From positions 1-5,328 of the forward strand of contig CAMWTX010000116.1 of NCBI GenBank assembly GCA_947177315.1: DNA of 5,328 bases, given 5' to 3'. The translations under genes and the position numbers were made by a program. This DNA is from an uncultured Bacteroidales bacterium (GTDB taxonomy: Bacteria; Bacteroidota; Bacteroidia; Bacteroidales; P3). The notes below the pieces were generated by a model. That model did no database searches. It was not told the origin of the DNA and saw only the letters and a list, made by a program, of their open reading frames with translations. Shown here in pieces: positions 1-5,328 of this stretch (positions within the stretch are counted from its first letter, which is position 1; each line of letters starts with the position of its first letter).

Positions 1-181
1 CCAAAAGGTTGGTGAAATGTTCCCGGGTGTCGGGTTTCGACAAAAGTATCTTGCTCTCCGCCAGTTCTTCTGCGCTGGTGGTTTTTCCGCACCATTTAGG
101 ACCTTCGATAAGTACCGCTCCTTTGGCTTGCAACTTTTTAGCCAACAAGCCGTCGATTATCCTTTTCTTGTATCTGTTCAT
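1..181 (-). CDS. AAA_14/DUF4143-type ATP-binding protein, N-terminal 60 residues only
   Basis: The reading frame starts with ATG at 181-179 and runs off the left edge, so only the first 60 residues are visible. A stop codon (TGA at 187-185) lies two codons upstream, which fixes this start. A basic, Lys-rich N-terminal helix (residues 2-20) leads into a beta strand and a Walker A loop, GPKWCGKT, at residues 27-34 (bases 80-103), with the lysine and threonine needed for phosphate and magnesium binding. The wording around this loop (GAVLIEGPKWCGKTT) is typical of the large prokaryotic family with an AAA_14 ATPase domain followed by a DUF4143 domain, about 400 residues long. The cellular role of that family is unclear. 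The Walker B and C-terminal domain cannot be checked here. The gene is co-directional with the membrane protein gene upstream but has its own promoter-like box, so I infer separate transcription. Confidence 0.85.
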   Translation of the reverse strand, partial: MNRYKKRIIDGLLAKKLQAKGAVLIEGPKWCGKTTSAEELAESKILLSKPDTREHFTNLL

Positions 182-201
182 ATTTCATTTGTTTACAACA
201 G

Positions 202-209
202 CAAAGGTA
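202..209 (-). promoter_or_regulatory. Bacteroidota-type -7 box (TACCTTTG) of the ATPase gene
   Basis: On the minus strand this reads TACCTTTG, an exact match to the TAnnTTTG -7 consensus of Bacteroidota sigma-ABfr. It lies 20 nt before the ATPase start codon, so the predicted leader is only about a dozen bases. The upstream stretch is very A/T-rich, but I see no TTTG -33 element at the expected 19-21 nt distance. The 23-bp repeat array begins 15 nt upstream of the box and covers the -33 region. Confidence 0.45.
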
Positions 210-224
210 ATAAAAAAATATAAA

Positions 225-359
225 TTCGGTGGATTGGCGGTAATTTGTTCGGTGATTTGGCGCAAAATAATTCGGTGGATTGGCGCGAAATTATTCGGTG
301 ATTTGGCGGAAATTTATTCGGTGGTTTGGCGGGAAATCATTCGGTGAATTGGCAAAATT
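225..359. repeat. Tandem array of a 23-bp unit, about six copies
   Basis: Six occurrences of TTCGGTG lie at 225, 248, 271, 294, 317 and 340, every interval exactly 23 bp. The core of a unit reads TTCGGTGRTTTGGCG followed by an A/T-rich tail (approximately SGAAATTA). Copies differ at several positions, mainly in the GATT/GGTT segment and the tail. The sixth copy diverges after its first 14 bases and merges into a small inverted repeat. Several units carry an imperfect dyad around the central GGCG (for example ATTTGGCGCAAAAT in the second). The array fills the non-coding gap between the membrane protein gene and the ATPase promoter. 23 is not a multiple of 3 and no gene frame is plausible through it, so it is not protein-coding. 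Direct repeats of this phase could be a tandem protein-binding site; that is inference. Confidence 0.9.
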
Positions 360-365
360 GCCAAT
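348..365 (-). terminator. Small hairpin after the membrane protein gene, possible weak terminator
   Basis: ATTGGCA (348-354) and TGCCAAT (359-365) form a perfect 7-bp stem with a 4-nt loop. It lies 10 nt past the TAA of the membrane protein gene. There is no U tract after it on the minus strand, so it is at best a weak terminator or an mRNA 3'-end stabiliser. It partly uses bases of the last 23-bp repeat unit. Confidence 0.3.
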
Positions 366-375
366 GTGGGGAGAC

Positions 376-981
376 TTAAAAATACAGGAACCCGGCCACG
401 GTGAGCCAGTAGAGGAGGGGGAGGAGGCGTTGGAGCAGGGGGCGCGCCGGTTTTTGCCAGGCGCGGTGCAAGAAAGGGAAGAAGCTGCCGAGCAGGACGG
501 GCAGGGAGTAGTGTTGCACGGCTTTCTGTGCCGCGTAGAGTGCGCGGCTGTCGTAAAAGGCGGCGGCAAAGAGCAGCAGGGCCGTAGCGATATAAAAAGG
601 CAGGGGCAGGGAGGCCGCATCGGAAAGCGGCGCGGCAACCCCCGTATGCCAAAAGAACAGGCAGCCGAGCAGGGCGGAGGCGATTTCCCCCAGGGCGATA
701 AAGCGCAGCGGCCATACGATAAGCAAGCCCGCAATCCAAGCCAGAATCCAAAGGATTTGATGGAAAGTGTCGGCACTCAGAAACCAAAAGCCGCTCAGCA
801 GCAGCGAAAGCAGGATAAATGTGCCGGCAAGTTTTTTGTTCTTTTCCTGCGCGCCTTGCAGGGCAATAAAGAAGCATACCCAGCCGAAAGCCAAGCAGAC
901 CTGCAACGACAGGCTAGGAATGGCCATTCTCCCGATAGAGAGCAGCACGCCGCCTATAACGGCAAAAAGATAGGTTTTCAT
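376..981 (-). CDS. Unrecognised multi-span integral membrane protein, 201 aa
   Basis: I do not recognise this family. The product is strongly hydrophobic, with about seven to eight candidate membrane segments at residues 3-19, 27-44, 51-69, 76-93, 96-115, 127-143, 157-171 and 185-201. A Lys-rich loop (residues 46-50) and a basic stretch around 173-186 (HRAWQKPARPLLQR) are the main polar parts. Trp is frequent. I see no ATP-binding, metal-binding or catalytic motif. The start ATG (981-979) lies 5 nt from an exact TACCTTTG box, so the mRNA should be leaderless or nearly so, which supports this start. The stop is TAA. It follows the terminator of the ribosomal unit and is therefore not part of it. 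The frame is open across the whole span and has the expected membrane composition. The long overlapping frames on both strands lack this coherence, so I accept this one. Function is unknown. Confidence 0.75.
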   Translation of the reverse strand: MKTYLFAVIGGVLLSIGRMAIPSLSLQVCLAFGWVCFFIALQGAQEKNKKLAGTFILLSLLLSGFWFLSADTFHQILWILAWIAGLLIVWPLRFIALGEIASALLGCLFFWHTGVAAPLSDAASLPLPFYIATALLLFAAAFYDSRALYAAQKAVQHYSLPVLLGSFFPFLHRAWQKPARPLLQRLLPLLYWLTVAGFLYF

Positions 982-986
982 AACCG

Positions 987-1019
987 CAAAGGTAAAGAGA
1001 AAGAGAGGCCGGGAACAAA
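987..1019 (-). promoter_or_regulatory. Bacteroidota promoter (TTTG -33, TACCTTTG -7) for the membrane protein gene
   Basis: The minus strand carries TTTG at 1019-1016 and TACCTTTG at 994-987, separated by 21 nt. Both match the Bacteroidota -33 (TTTG) and -7 (TAnnTTTG) elements at an acceptable distance. Only 5 nt separate the -7 box from the ATG at 981, so transcription would begin at or very near the start codon. The -33 element lies in the T tract of the terminator that ends the ribosomal unit. Confidence 0.6.
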
Positions 1020-1055
1020 AAAAGGAAGGAGAGAGACCTTTGTCTTTCCCCTTCC
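1017..1055 (-). terminator. Rho-independent terminator of the map-rplQ unit
   Basis: On the minus strand the arms GGAAGGGGAAAGAC (1055-1042) and GTCTCTCTCCTTCC (1037-1024) pair over 14 positions, with one G-U wobble and one A-C mismatch, around the loop AAAG. Seven T residues (1023-1017) follow the stem directly. This is the classical intrinsic terminator layout and it lies about 110 nt after the rplQ stop. It has no strong U tract in the other direction, so it should act mainly on minus-strand transcription. Confidence 0.8.
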
Positions 1056-1074
1056 CTCATTAAACCAACCGCAA

Positions 1075-1181
1075 GGCTATTATTCTGCCTTGGATTTCAT
1101 CCGACGTTTAATCGCCTCGGCAAAATCCAAGCAGGCTTGGTTTCTGCCGAGGCGATTAAACGTTGGGCTATTCAGCCTTGG
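1075..1181. repeat. Imperfect direct repeats flanking the rplQ-distal hairpin
   Basis: The 16-nt segment at 1166-1181 (the last codons and stop of rplQ) recurs at 1075-1093 as a 19-nt copy. On the minus strand they read CCAAGGCTGAATAGCC and CCAAGGCAGAATAATAGCC. They differ by one substitution and a 3-nt insertion. The pair brackets the 60-nt hairpin at 1104-1163. The downstream copy (CAAGGC at 1072-1077 against GCCTTG at 1087-1092) can also form its own 6-bp stem. Confidence 0.6.
1104..1163 (-). other. Near-perfect 60-nt palindrome (long stem-loop) right after rplQ
   Basis: The arms 1104-1122 and 1145-1163 are perfect inverted repeats of 19 bp. The 22-nt middle folds further: CCAAG (minus strand, 1140-1136) pairs with CTTGG (1131-1127) around the tetraloop CCTG. 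Read on the minus strand, two more A-U pairs and one G-U pair join this inner stem to the outer one across a single A-A mismatch. That makes one hairpin of about 27 pairs. It begins 4 nt after the rplQ stop codon. No U tract follows, so it is not a textbook terminator; the U7 terminator lies at 1017-1055. It could protect the rplQ 3' end, stall RNA polymerase, or be a small palindromic repeat element. I cannot choose among these from sequence alone. Confidence 0.85.
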
Positions 1182-1659
1182 GCTCTTCCGCCGCAGGTGC
1201 TTCGGCTTCGGCAGCCGGCGCTTCGGTTTTGGCGGCCGTGGCTTTCTTGCCGCCACGACGGGTGCTCTTGGTTTTCGTTTCCTTGGCCGAACCGGGGTTC
1301 ATGCTGTAATCCAGCAATTCGATAAAGGCCATTTCCGCATTGTCGCCTACGCGGTATCCGGTTTTGAGGATACGGGTGTATCCGCCGGGGCGCTGGGCGA
1401 TCTTCTGCGAAATTTCGCGGAAAAGTTCGGTTACGGCTTCCTTGTTCTGCAGGTAGCTGAACACCACGCGGCGCGAGTGGGTCGTGTCTTCCTTCGATTT
1501 GGTGAGGATAGGTTCCACATAGCTGCGCAGGGCTTTGGCTTTGGCCAAGGTGGTATTGATTTTCTTGTGCAGAATCAACGACGATGCCATATTGGCCAAC
1601 AACTGACGTCTGTGGGCGTGTGTCCTGCTAAGCTTATTGAATTTCTTTCCGTGTCTCAT
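1168..1659 (-). CDS. rplQ: 50S ribosomal protein L17
   Basis: This large-subunit protein lies near the exit tunnel side of the ribosome. Residues 1-120 carry the recognisable L17 core. It opens with [20 protein letters not shown], continues with [25 protein letters not shown], and ends with a segment containing [20 protein letters not shown] and IELLDY. Residues 121-163 form a low-complexity tail of Lys, Ala, Glu and Pro (repeats of EAPAAE), longer than the roughly 127 residues of the E. coli protein. Such tails are common in Bacteroidota L17. The start ATG (1659-1657) is 17 nt after the rpoA stop and is preceded by a strong purine block (AGGGGGAG). It is the last gene of the alpha-type cluster, as in E. 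coli. It ends with TAG, 4 nt before a long hairpin. Confidence 0.97.
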   Translation of the reverse strand: MRHGKKFNKLSRTHAHRRQLLANMASSLILHKKINTTLAKAKALRSYVEPILTKSKEDTTHSRRVVFSYLQNKEAVTELFREISQKIAQRPGGYTRILKTGYRVGDNAEMAFIELLDYSMNPGSAKETKTKSTRRGGKKATAAKTEAPAAEAEAPAAEEPKAE

Positions 1660-1666
1660 TTTAAGG

Positions 1667-1674
1667 CTCCCCCT
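1667..1674 (-). promoter_or_regulatory. Shine-Dalgarno-like ribosome binding site of rplQ
   Basis: The minus strand reads AGGGGGAG ending 7 nt before the rplQ ATG. It is one of only two clear Shine-Dalgarno-like sites in this window; the other is AGGA (4264-4261), 7 nt before rpsM. The remaining genes have A-rich leaders, as is usual in Bacteroidota. It lies wholly within the 17-nt gap after rpoA and may serve efficient reinitiation. Confidence 0.55.
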
Positions 1675-1676
1675 AT

Positions 1677-2684
1677 TTATTCTTCGTCTTTATCAGTTTT
1701 ATTCAATTTGTATTTGCCAACGTTCAAACCGAATTCCAGGTTCTTGGATTTCACCAGGTTTTCAAGTTCGGTAAGCGATTTCTTTCCGAAATTGCGGAAC
1801 TTGAGCAGGTCGGCTTTTTCGAACGACACCAATTCGCCCAAGGTTTCCACTTCGGCGGCCTTGAGGCAGTTGAGCGCGCGAACCGAAAGTTCCATTTCCG
1901 ACAGCTTGGTGTTGAGCAATTGGCGCATGTGCAAATCGTCGTCATCAATTTCGGTGGTAACGGAAGGTTCGGTCTGTTCGACATCGATTTTTTCGTCGGA
2001 GAAGAGCATGAAGTGCGAGATAAGGATCTTCGCGGCTTCCTTCATGGCTTCCTTGGGCGAAATAGAACCGTCGGAAACCACCGTCAGAATCAGTTCTTCG
2101 TAGTCGGTCTTCTGTTCCACACGAAAGTTTTCCTTTTCGTAGTGAACGTTCTTGATCGGCGTGTGAATCGAGTCGATGGCGATGGTGCCGATAGGGTCGG
2201 AGGCGTTTTTGTTTTCTTCCGCCGGCACCCAACCGCGGCCCTTGTCAATCGTGATGTCCATGGTCAGCTTCACATTGCTTTCCATGTGGCAGATTTCAAA
2301 GTCGGGGTTCAGGACGGTAAAGCCGTTCAAGGCGTTGTTCAAATCACCGGCCTTGAAAACTTCCTTGTTGGAAATCACCAAGTGAACCTTTTCATGATCC
2401 GTGCCCTTGATCTGTTGTTTGAAACGGATTTGTTTCAGGTTCAACACGATATTGGTAACGTCCTCAAGCACGCCCTTGATCGAGGCGAATTCGTGTTCAA
2501 CGCCTTCGATGCGGATGGACGTGATGGCAAAACCTTCCAAGGACGAAATCAGGATACGGCGCAGGGCATTCCCTATTGTAACAGCATAACCGGGTTCCAG
2601 CGGACGGATCGAGAACACTCCCGTGTAGTCGTCCAAGCTGCGAATACTTACTTTATCCGGTTTCTGAAAAGCTAAAATTGCCAT
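1677..2684 (-). CDS. rpoA: DNA-directed RNA polymerase subunit alpha
   Basis: Alpha forms the dimer on which the beta and beta' subunits assemble, and its C-terminal domain binds upstream promoter DNA and activators. The N-terminal domain (about residues 10-235) has the dimerisation signature [14 protein letters not shown] at 38-51 and the insert domain containing [11 protein letters not shown] at 149-159. A Glu/Asp-rich linker (about 236-250, ending in DDDD) joins it to the C-terminal domain (about 255-325). There the DNA-contact wording [11 protein letters not shown] (268-278, with Arg269 and Asn272) and [13 protein letters not shown] (298-310) is preserved. The 335 residues compare with 329 in E. 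coli. The stop is TAA, and rplQ follows after 17 nt. The leader before the ATG is A-rich with no Shine-Dalgarno sequence. No key residue appears to be missing. Confidence 0.98.
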   Translation of the reverse strand: MAILAFQKPDKVSIRSLDDYTGVFSIRPLEPGYAVTIGNALRRILISSLEGFAITSIRIEGVEHEFASIKGVLEDVTNIVLNLKQIRFKQQIKGTDHEKVHLVISNKEVFKAGDLNNALNGFTVLNPDFEICHMESNVKLTMDITIDKGRGWVPAEENKNASDPIGTIAIDSIHTPIKNVHYEKENFRVEQKTDYEELILTVVSDGSISPKEAMKEAAKILISHFMLFSDEKIDVEQTEPSVTTEIDDDDLHMRQLLNTKLSEMELSVRALNCLKAAEVETLGELVSFEKADLLKFRNFGKKSLTELENLVKSKNLEFGLNVGKYKLNKTDKDEE

Positions 2685-2732
2685 TAGTTTTTAAGTTTAA
2701 TGTTTTATACCAAGGAAAAACAAACACTCCAA

Positions 2733-2750
2733 AAGTGCGGAAAAGCACTT
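2733..2750 (-). promoter_or_regulatory. Small hairpin in the rpsD-rpoA gap
   Basis: The arms AAGTGC and GCACTT (2733-2738, 2745-2750) form a perfect 6-bp stem with a 6-nt loop. It sits in the 79-nt gap between rpsD and rpoA, the longest gap in the cluster. On the minus strand the stem is followed by TTGGAG and then a T-rich stretch (TTTGTTTTTCC). It could be a processing site, a partial attenuator that sets ribosomal protein output against alpha output, or chance. A U-rich run does not follow at once, so full termination is unlikely. Confidence 0.3.
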
Positions 2751-2763
2751 CAAGCAGCCTGGG

Positions 2764-3369
2764 CTACTTGGAGTACAATTCCACGATGAGTTGTTCCTTG
2801 ATGTTTTCGGGAATGTTTTCGCGTTCGGGGAAGTTGAGGAACTTTCCGCACATCTGCTTGCCGTCCCATTCCAACCAATTGTATTGGTTGCTGCGGCCTT
2901 CCAGGGCGGTGGTGATCACTTCCAGCGATTTGGATTTTTCGCGTACTTCCACGATGTCGCCGGGACGCAACTGGTAGGAGGGGATATTCACCACGTGTCC
3001 GTTCACTTCGATATGGCGGTGTCCCACCAATTGGCGGGCGGCGCTGCGGGTGGGGGCGATACCCAGACGGTAAACCACGTTGTCCAAACGCGATTCGAGC
3101 AACTGGAGCAAGTTTTCCCCGGTGATACCCTGCTTGCGCGAGGCCTGGGCAAAAATCTTGCGGAACTGGCGTTCCAAGATACCGTAGGTATATTTCGCTT
3201 TCTGTTTTTCCTTCAACTGCACACCGTACTCCGAAAGTTTGCTGCGGCGTTTGTTCTGGCCGTGTTGACCGGGTGCGTAGTTCTTGCGTTCCAGCACCTT
3301 GTCAGCTCCGAAGATGGGTTCTTGGAACTTTCTTGCAATCTTAGACTTGGGTCCAATATATCTTGCCAT
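2764..3369 (-). CDS. rpsD: 30S ribosomal protein S4
   Basis: S4 is a primary 16S rRNA binder that nucleates assembly of the 30S body and helps maintain decoding fidelity. The 201-residue length is normal. The N-terminal region contains [19 protein letters not shown] (31-49) and [12 protein letters not shown] (62-73). The S4 RNA-binding domain begins at about residue 92, with [20 protein letters not shown] (93-112) followed by the turn HIEVNGHVV (119-127). The first 40 residues contain no cysteine, so the zinc knuckle found in some S4 proteins is absent. The gene starts 35 nt after the rpsK stop and has no evident Shine-Dalgarno sequence. S4 is an autogenous regulator of its operon in E. coli; whether that holds here cannot be seen. 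Confidence 0.98.
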   Translation of the reverse strand: MARYIGPKSKIARKFQEPIFGADKVLERKNYAPGQHGQNKRRSKLSEYGVQLKEKQKAKYTYGILERQFRKIFAQASRKQGITGENLLQLLESRLDNVVYRLGIAPTRSAARQLVGHRHIEVNGHVVNIPSYQLRPGDIVEVREKSKSLEVITTALEGRSNQYNWLEWDGKQMCGKFLNFPERENIPENIKEQLIVELYSK

Positions 3370-3404
3370 TGTTTGCTATGATTTTATGTACGTGTACTCT
3401 GAAA

Positions 3405-3812
3405 TTAAACTCTTCTTCTCTTGGGAGGACGGCATCCGTTGTGGGGCAGGGGCGTAACGTCGGTGATTTCGGTTACTTCGATGCCTGCACCATGAATGGT
3501 ACGGATAGCGGATTCACGACCGGCGCCGGGTCCCTTCACGAAAACCTTTACCTTACGCAGTCCCAAATCATAGGCAACTTTGGCGCAATCGGTGGCGGCC
3601 ATCTGGGCGGCGTAGGGAGTGTTCTTCTTGGAACCCTTGAAACCCATCTTGCCGGCAGAAGCCCACGAGATTACCTGGCCTGAATTGTTGGTGAGCGAGA
3701 TGATCACATTGTTGAATGAAGCAAAGATGAAAGCCTTGCCTTGGGGCTCAACCTTGACAATCTTCTTCTTTGCAGTCTTGGCGTTTTTACCGCCGGTAGC
3801 AACTTTTGCCAT
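3405..3812 (-). CDS. rpsK: 30S ribosomal protein S11
   Basis: S11 sits on the 30S platform near the E site and contacts 16S rRNA with S18 and S21. The N-terminal Lys-rich extension (residues 1-20) precedes the core, which shows [13 protein letters not shown] (30-42), [19 protein letters not shown] (45-63), TPYAAQMAA (65-73) and [11 protein letters not shown] (94-104). The C-terminus carries the family's basic end, with [18 protein letters not shown] at 118-135. The length (135 aa) is close to the usual 129. The start ATG is 60 nt after rpsM and the leader is A/T-rich (ATTTAAATAAAAC). The stop is TAA. Confidence 0.98.
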   Translation of the reverse strand: MAKVATGGKNAKTAKKKIVKVEPQGKAFIFASFNNVIISLTNNSGQVISWASAGKMGFKGSKKNTPYAAQMAATDCAKVAYDLGLRKVKVFVKGPGAGRESAIRTIHGAGIEVTEITDVTPLPHNGCRPPKRRRV

Positions 3813-3872
3813 GTTTTATTTAAATGAATGATTTTTATCCTATCAAAAACTGTCAACGAACACGAACAAGGA

Positions 3873-4253
3873 TTAGCCTTTGGGTGCCTTCTTCTTGTTG
3901 GCAACGGTCTTCTTGCGACCCTTGCGCGTACGGGCGTTGTTCTTGGTGCTTTGACCGCGCAGGGGCAGACCCAGACGGTGACGGATGCCACGGTAGCAAC
4001 CGATATCCATCAAACGCTTGATGTTGGTCTGAACTTCCGAACGCAACGCGCCTTCCACTTTGAGATTGTCGCCAATATAGGTACGGATCTTCGCCAATTC
4101 GTCATCGTTCCATTCTTCCACTTTCTTGTCGAAAGAAATGCCGGAATCGGCCAAAATCTTGCGAGCGGTGCTCCTTCCGATACCATAGATGTAGGTCAAA
4201 CCTACTTCCCCTCTTTTGTTCTTAGGTAAATCGATACCTGCAATACGTGCCAT
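3873..4253 (-). CDS. rpsM: 30S ribosomal protein S13
   Basis: S13 is in the head of the 30S subunit and contributes to intersubunit bridges and contact with P-site tRNA. The helix-two-turn-helix core (residues 1-90) shows [25 protein letters not shown] wording at the start and [12 protein letters not shown] at 23-34. [11 protein letters not shown] (91-101) and [10 protein letters not shown] (103-112) lead into the basic C-terminal tail that reaches tRNA. Its 126 residues are the usual length. AGGA lies 7 nt before the ATG. This is the first gene of the classical alpha operon (rpsM-rpsK-rpsD-rpoA-rplQ), and a possible internal -7 box lies in the 43-nt gap before it. Confidence 0.98.
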   Translation of the reverse strand: MARIAGIDLPKNKRGEVGLTYIYGIGRSTARKILADSGISFDKKVEEWNDDELAKIRTYIGDNLKVEGALRSEVQTNIKRLMDIGCYRGIRHRLGLPLRGQSTKNNARTRKGRKKTVANKKKAPKG

Positions 4254-4274
4254 GTATTATTCCTGTTTTTAAAT

Positions 4275-4282
4275 CAAACCTA
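4275..4282 (-). promoter_or_regulatory. Possible internal -7 box upstream of rpsM
   Basis: The minus strand reads TAGGTTTG, an exact TAnnTTTG match, in the 43-nt gap between rpmJ and rpsM, 21 nt before the rpsM start. I see no TTTG at the -33 distance. The place is suggestive because it would separate the alpha-type genes from the spc-type genes, but a six-base match alone is weak. Confidence 0.2.
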
Positions 4283-4296
4283 AATTGCGTGCGTTA

Positions 4297-4413
4297 TCAA
4301 CCCTGGCGCATTTTATACTTAGGGTTCTTCTTATTAATCACGTAAACCACCCCCTTGCGTTTCACAATCTTGCATTCGGGCGATCTTTTCTTTGCTGATG
4401 GCTTTACTTTCAT
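4297..4413 (-). CDS. rpmJ: 50S ribosomal protein L36, zinc-free (C-minus) type
   Basis: Translation from the ATG at 4413-4411 gives 38 residues ending in NPKYKMRQG before TGA at 4299-4297. It opens with [20 protein letters not shown], a clear L36, the smallest large-subunit protein. The zinc ribbon of the classical form (two Cys in a CxxC pair, a third Cys and a His) is lost. Here position 11 is Ser, only Cys14 remains, the third Cys position is Asn27 and the His is replaced by Tyr34. The protein is one residue longer than the 37-aa form because of an insertion near residue 28. This matches the zinc-independent C-minus type. It sits 33 nt after infA and 43 nt before rpsM, its usual place. Confidence 0.95.
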   Translation of the reverse strand: MKVKPSAKKRSPECKIVKRKGVVYVINKKNPKYKMRQG

Positions 4414-4446
4414 CGGTCTTCGTGTTATAAAGTTTGCTCAAAATTA

Positions 4447-4665
4447 CTATTTATAGCGGAATACGATACGCGCCTTGCTCAAATCGTAGGGCGACATTTC
4501 CAACTGAACCCTGTCGCCGGGCAGGATTTTGATGTAATGCAGACGCATCTTGCCGGAAATATGGGCAATCACCGTATGTCCGTTTTCCAACTCAACCCGG
4601 AACATGGCATTCCCTAACGATTCCAAAACCGTTCCGTCCTGTTGTATGGATTGTTGTTTGGCCAT
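4447..4665 (-). CDS. infA: Translation initiation factor IF-1
   Basis: IF-1 binds the A site of the 30S subunit and works with IF-2 and IF-3 during initiation. The 72-residue product is the usual length and forms a single S1-like OB fold. Recognisable segments are [20 protein letters not shown] (residues 11-30), HISGKMR (35-41), [21 protein letters not shown] (47-67, the most conserved part) and the basic end VFRYK. The start ATG follows the map stop by only 3 nt, so the two are probably translationally coupled. No Shine-Dalgarno sequence is seen. The stop is TAG. Confidence 0.98.
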   Translation of the reverse strand: MAKQQSIQQDGTVLESLGNAMFRVELENGHTVIAHISGKMRLHYIKILPGDRVQLEMSPYDLSKARIVFRYK

Positions 4666-4668
4666 GCT

Positions 4669-5328
4669 CTATTTGTTGTTTAAAACGTTTTCCACATTTG
4701 CAAAACTCGACAGCACATCGCATCCGTGTTCGGTAATCGCCACACTGTGTTCGTAATGTGCCGCCGGTTTGCCGTCCAGGGTAAAAATGCCCCAGCCGTC
4801 TCTGGCAACGCCGATATTGCGTTTGCCCAAGGTAATCATGGGCTCTATCGCAATAACCATGCCTTTCTTCAACAGACATCCGCTGCCGCGTTTGCCGTAG
4901 TTCAACACATCCGGCTTTTCGTGCATGTGAGCGCCTACGCCATGTCCGCATAATTCGCGGACCACTCCGTAACCCCGCTCTTCCACGTATGTCTGCACCG
5001 CGTTTCCTATATCGCCGGTGCGGTTTCCGGCGCGGGCCTGTTCAATGCCCTTGTATAACGAAGCCTTGGTGGCTTCCATCAGTTGCCTTACGGGTTCTTC
5101 CACTTGTCCCACCGCAAAGGTGTAGGCCGAATCCCCGTGGTAACCGTCTTTTTCTATCACGCAGTCCACCGAAACAATGTCGCCCTCTTTCAGTACGTTG
5201 TCGGAGGGAAATCCGTGAACTACCATTTGGTTCACCGAGATGCAAAGCGTAAAGGGAAACCCTTCGTAACCTTTGCAGGCCCGAACCCCGCCTTACGACC
5301 GTATAAAGGCTTCCGCCATCCGGTCAAG
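4669..5328 (-). CDS. map: Type I methionine aminopeptidase, 5' end outside the window, with an in-frame TAA
   Basis: The product removes the initiator methionine from nascent proteins. The frame enters from the right edge, and its first 11 codons read LDRMAEAFIRS. A TAA codon (5295-5293) then interrupts it, and it continues as GGVRACKGYEGFPFTLCISV to the TAG at 4671-4669. The residues before and after the stop both align with the family, so the frame is not shifted. All catalytic positions are intact. Counting from the GTG at 5235, these are His7 (VVHGFP), metal ligands Asp24, Asp35, His98, Glu131 and Glu162, and His105. The spacings 11, 63, 7, 26 and 31 equal those of the E. coli enzyme. The codon at the stop is usually a polar residue, so a single change from CAA, AAA or GAA would explain it. 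It may be a sequencing error, a true nonsense mutation or a decayed copy. Restart at GTG 5235 or ATG 5226 would lose the N-terminal part. Its place before infA is normal. Confidence 0.9.

Noticed and set aside
225..359. CRISPR array
   Set aside because: The copies are head to tail with no unique spacers, and the unit is only 23 bp. No cas gene is present.
225..376. Insertion sequence or transposon end
   Set aside because: No transposase, no terminal inverted repeats and no target duplication are seen around the repeat array.
291..877. Other minus-strand frames of 161 and 187 codons overlapping the membrane protein gene
   Set aside because: They share the region with the 201-aa frame, are rich in Pro, Arg, Cys and Ser without coherent domains, and have no start signal as good as the TACCTTTG-linked ATG at 981.
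1104..1163. The long hairpin as the operon's intrinsic terminator
   Set aside because: No T run follows the stem in either direction, while a textbook hairpin with U7 lies just downstream at 1017-1055.
280..2103. A 607-codon open frame on the plus strand
   Set aside because: It runs antisense through the membrane protein gene, the hairpins, rplQ and the end of rpoA. It has low-complexity Gln/Gly/Arg content and no family resemblance. It is a composition shadow.
1920..2675. A 251-codon plus-strand frame
   Set aside because: It is wholly antisense to rpoA, whose frame is unmistakable, and its sequence looks like a back-translation shadow rich in Val, Phe and Asp.
5293..5295. Reassigned TAA codon (alternative genetic code)
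   Set aside because: rpoA, rpsK, rpsM and the membrane protein gene all end in TAA at the length expected or where the frame naturally ends, so TAA is a stop in this genome.

Overview
The window looks like a stretch of a Bacteroidota (probably Bacteroidales-like) chromosome. The grounds are a continuous spc/alpha-type translation gene cluster in the order usual for that phylum, promoter boxes of the TAnnTTTG type (the Bacteroidota -7 element), mostly A-rich leaders with few Shine-Dalgarno sequences, a cysteine-poor zinc-free L36, an L17 with an Ala/Glu/Lys tail, and an AAA_14/DUF4143-type ATPase. Base composition is near-balanced. I do not name a genus.

Everything that looks like a real gene is on the minus strand, so the window reads from right to left. 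From the right edge: map (type I methionine aminopeptidase, N-terminus outside the window, with an in-frame TAA), infA (IF-1), rpmJ (L36, 38 aa), rpsM (S13), rpsK (S11), rpsD (S4), rpoA (RNA polymerase alpha) and rplQ (L17). The gaps are 3 to 79 nt, so this is probably one transcription unit with possible internal start sites. The genes jointly supply translation initiation (IF-1), N-terminal methionine removal, ribosomal proteins of both subunits and the assembly platform of RNA polymerase.

Just past rplQ lies a very strong 60-nt hairpin, then about 50 nt later a classical hairpin-plus-U7 terminator that ends the ribosomal unit. The promoter of the next gene overlaps the terminator's T tract. 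That gene (376-981) encodes a 201-aa multi-span membrane protein I do not recognise. After it comes an array of about six 23-bp tandem repeats, then a TACCTTTG box, then the first 60 codons of an ATPase with an intact Walker A motif that runs off the left edge.

Most of the window is a conserved core locus. The points worth a second look are the stop codon inside map, the 23-bp repeat array, and the hairpin flanked by imperfect direct repeats behind rplQ. I saw no convincing sign of a new defence or mobile system. No gene-free stretch exceeds 300 bases.
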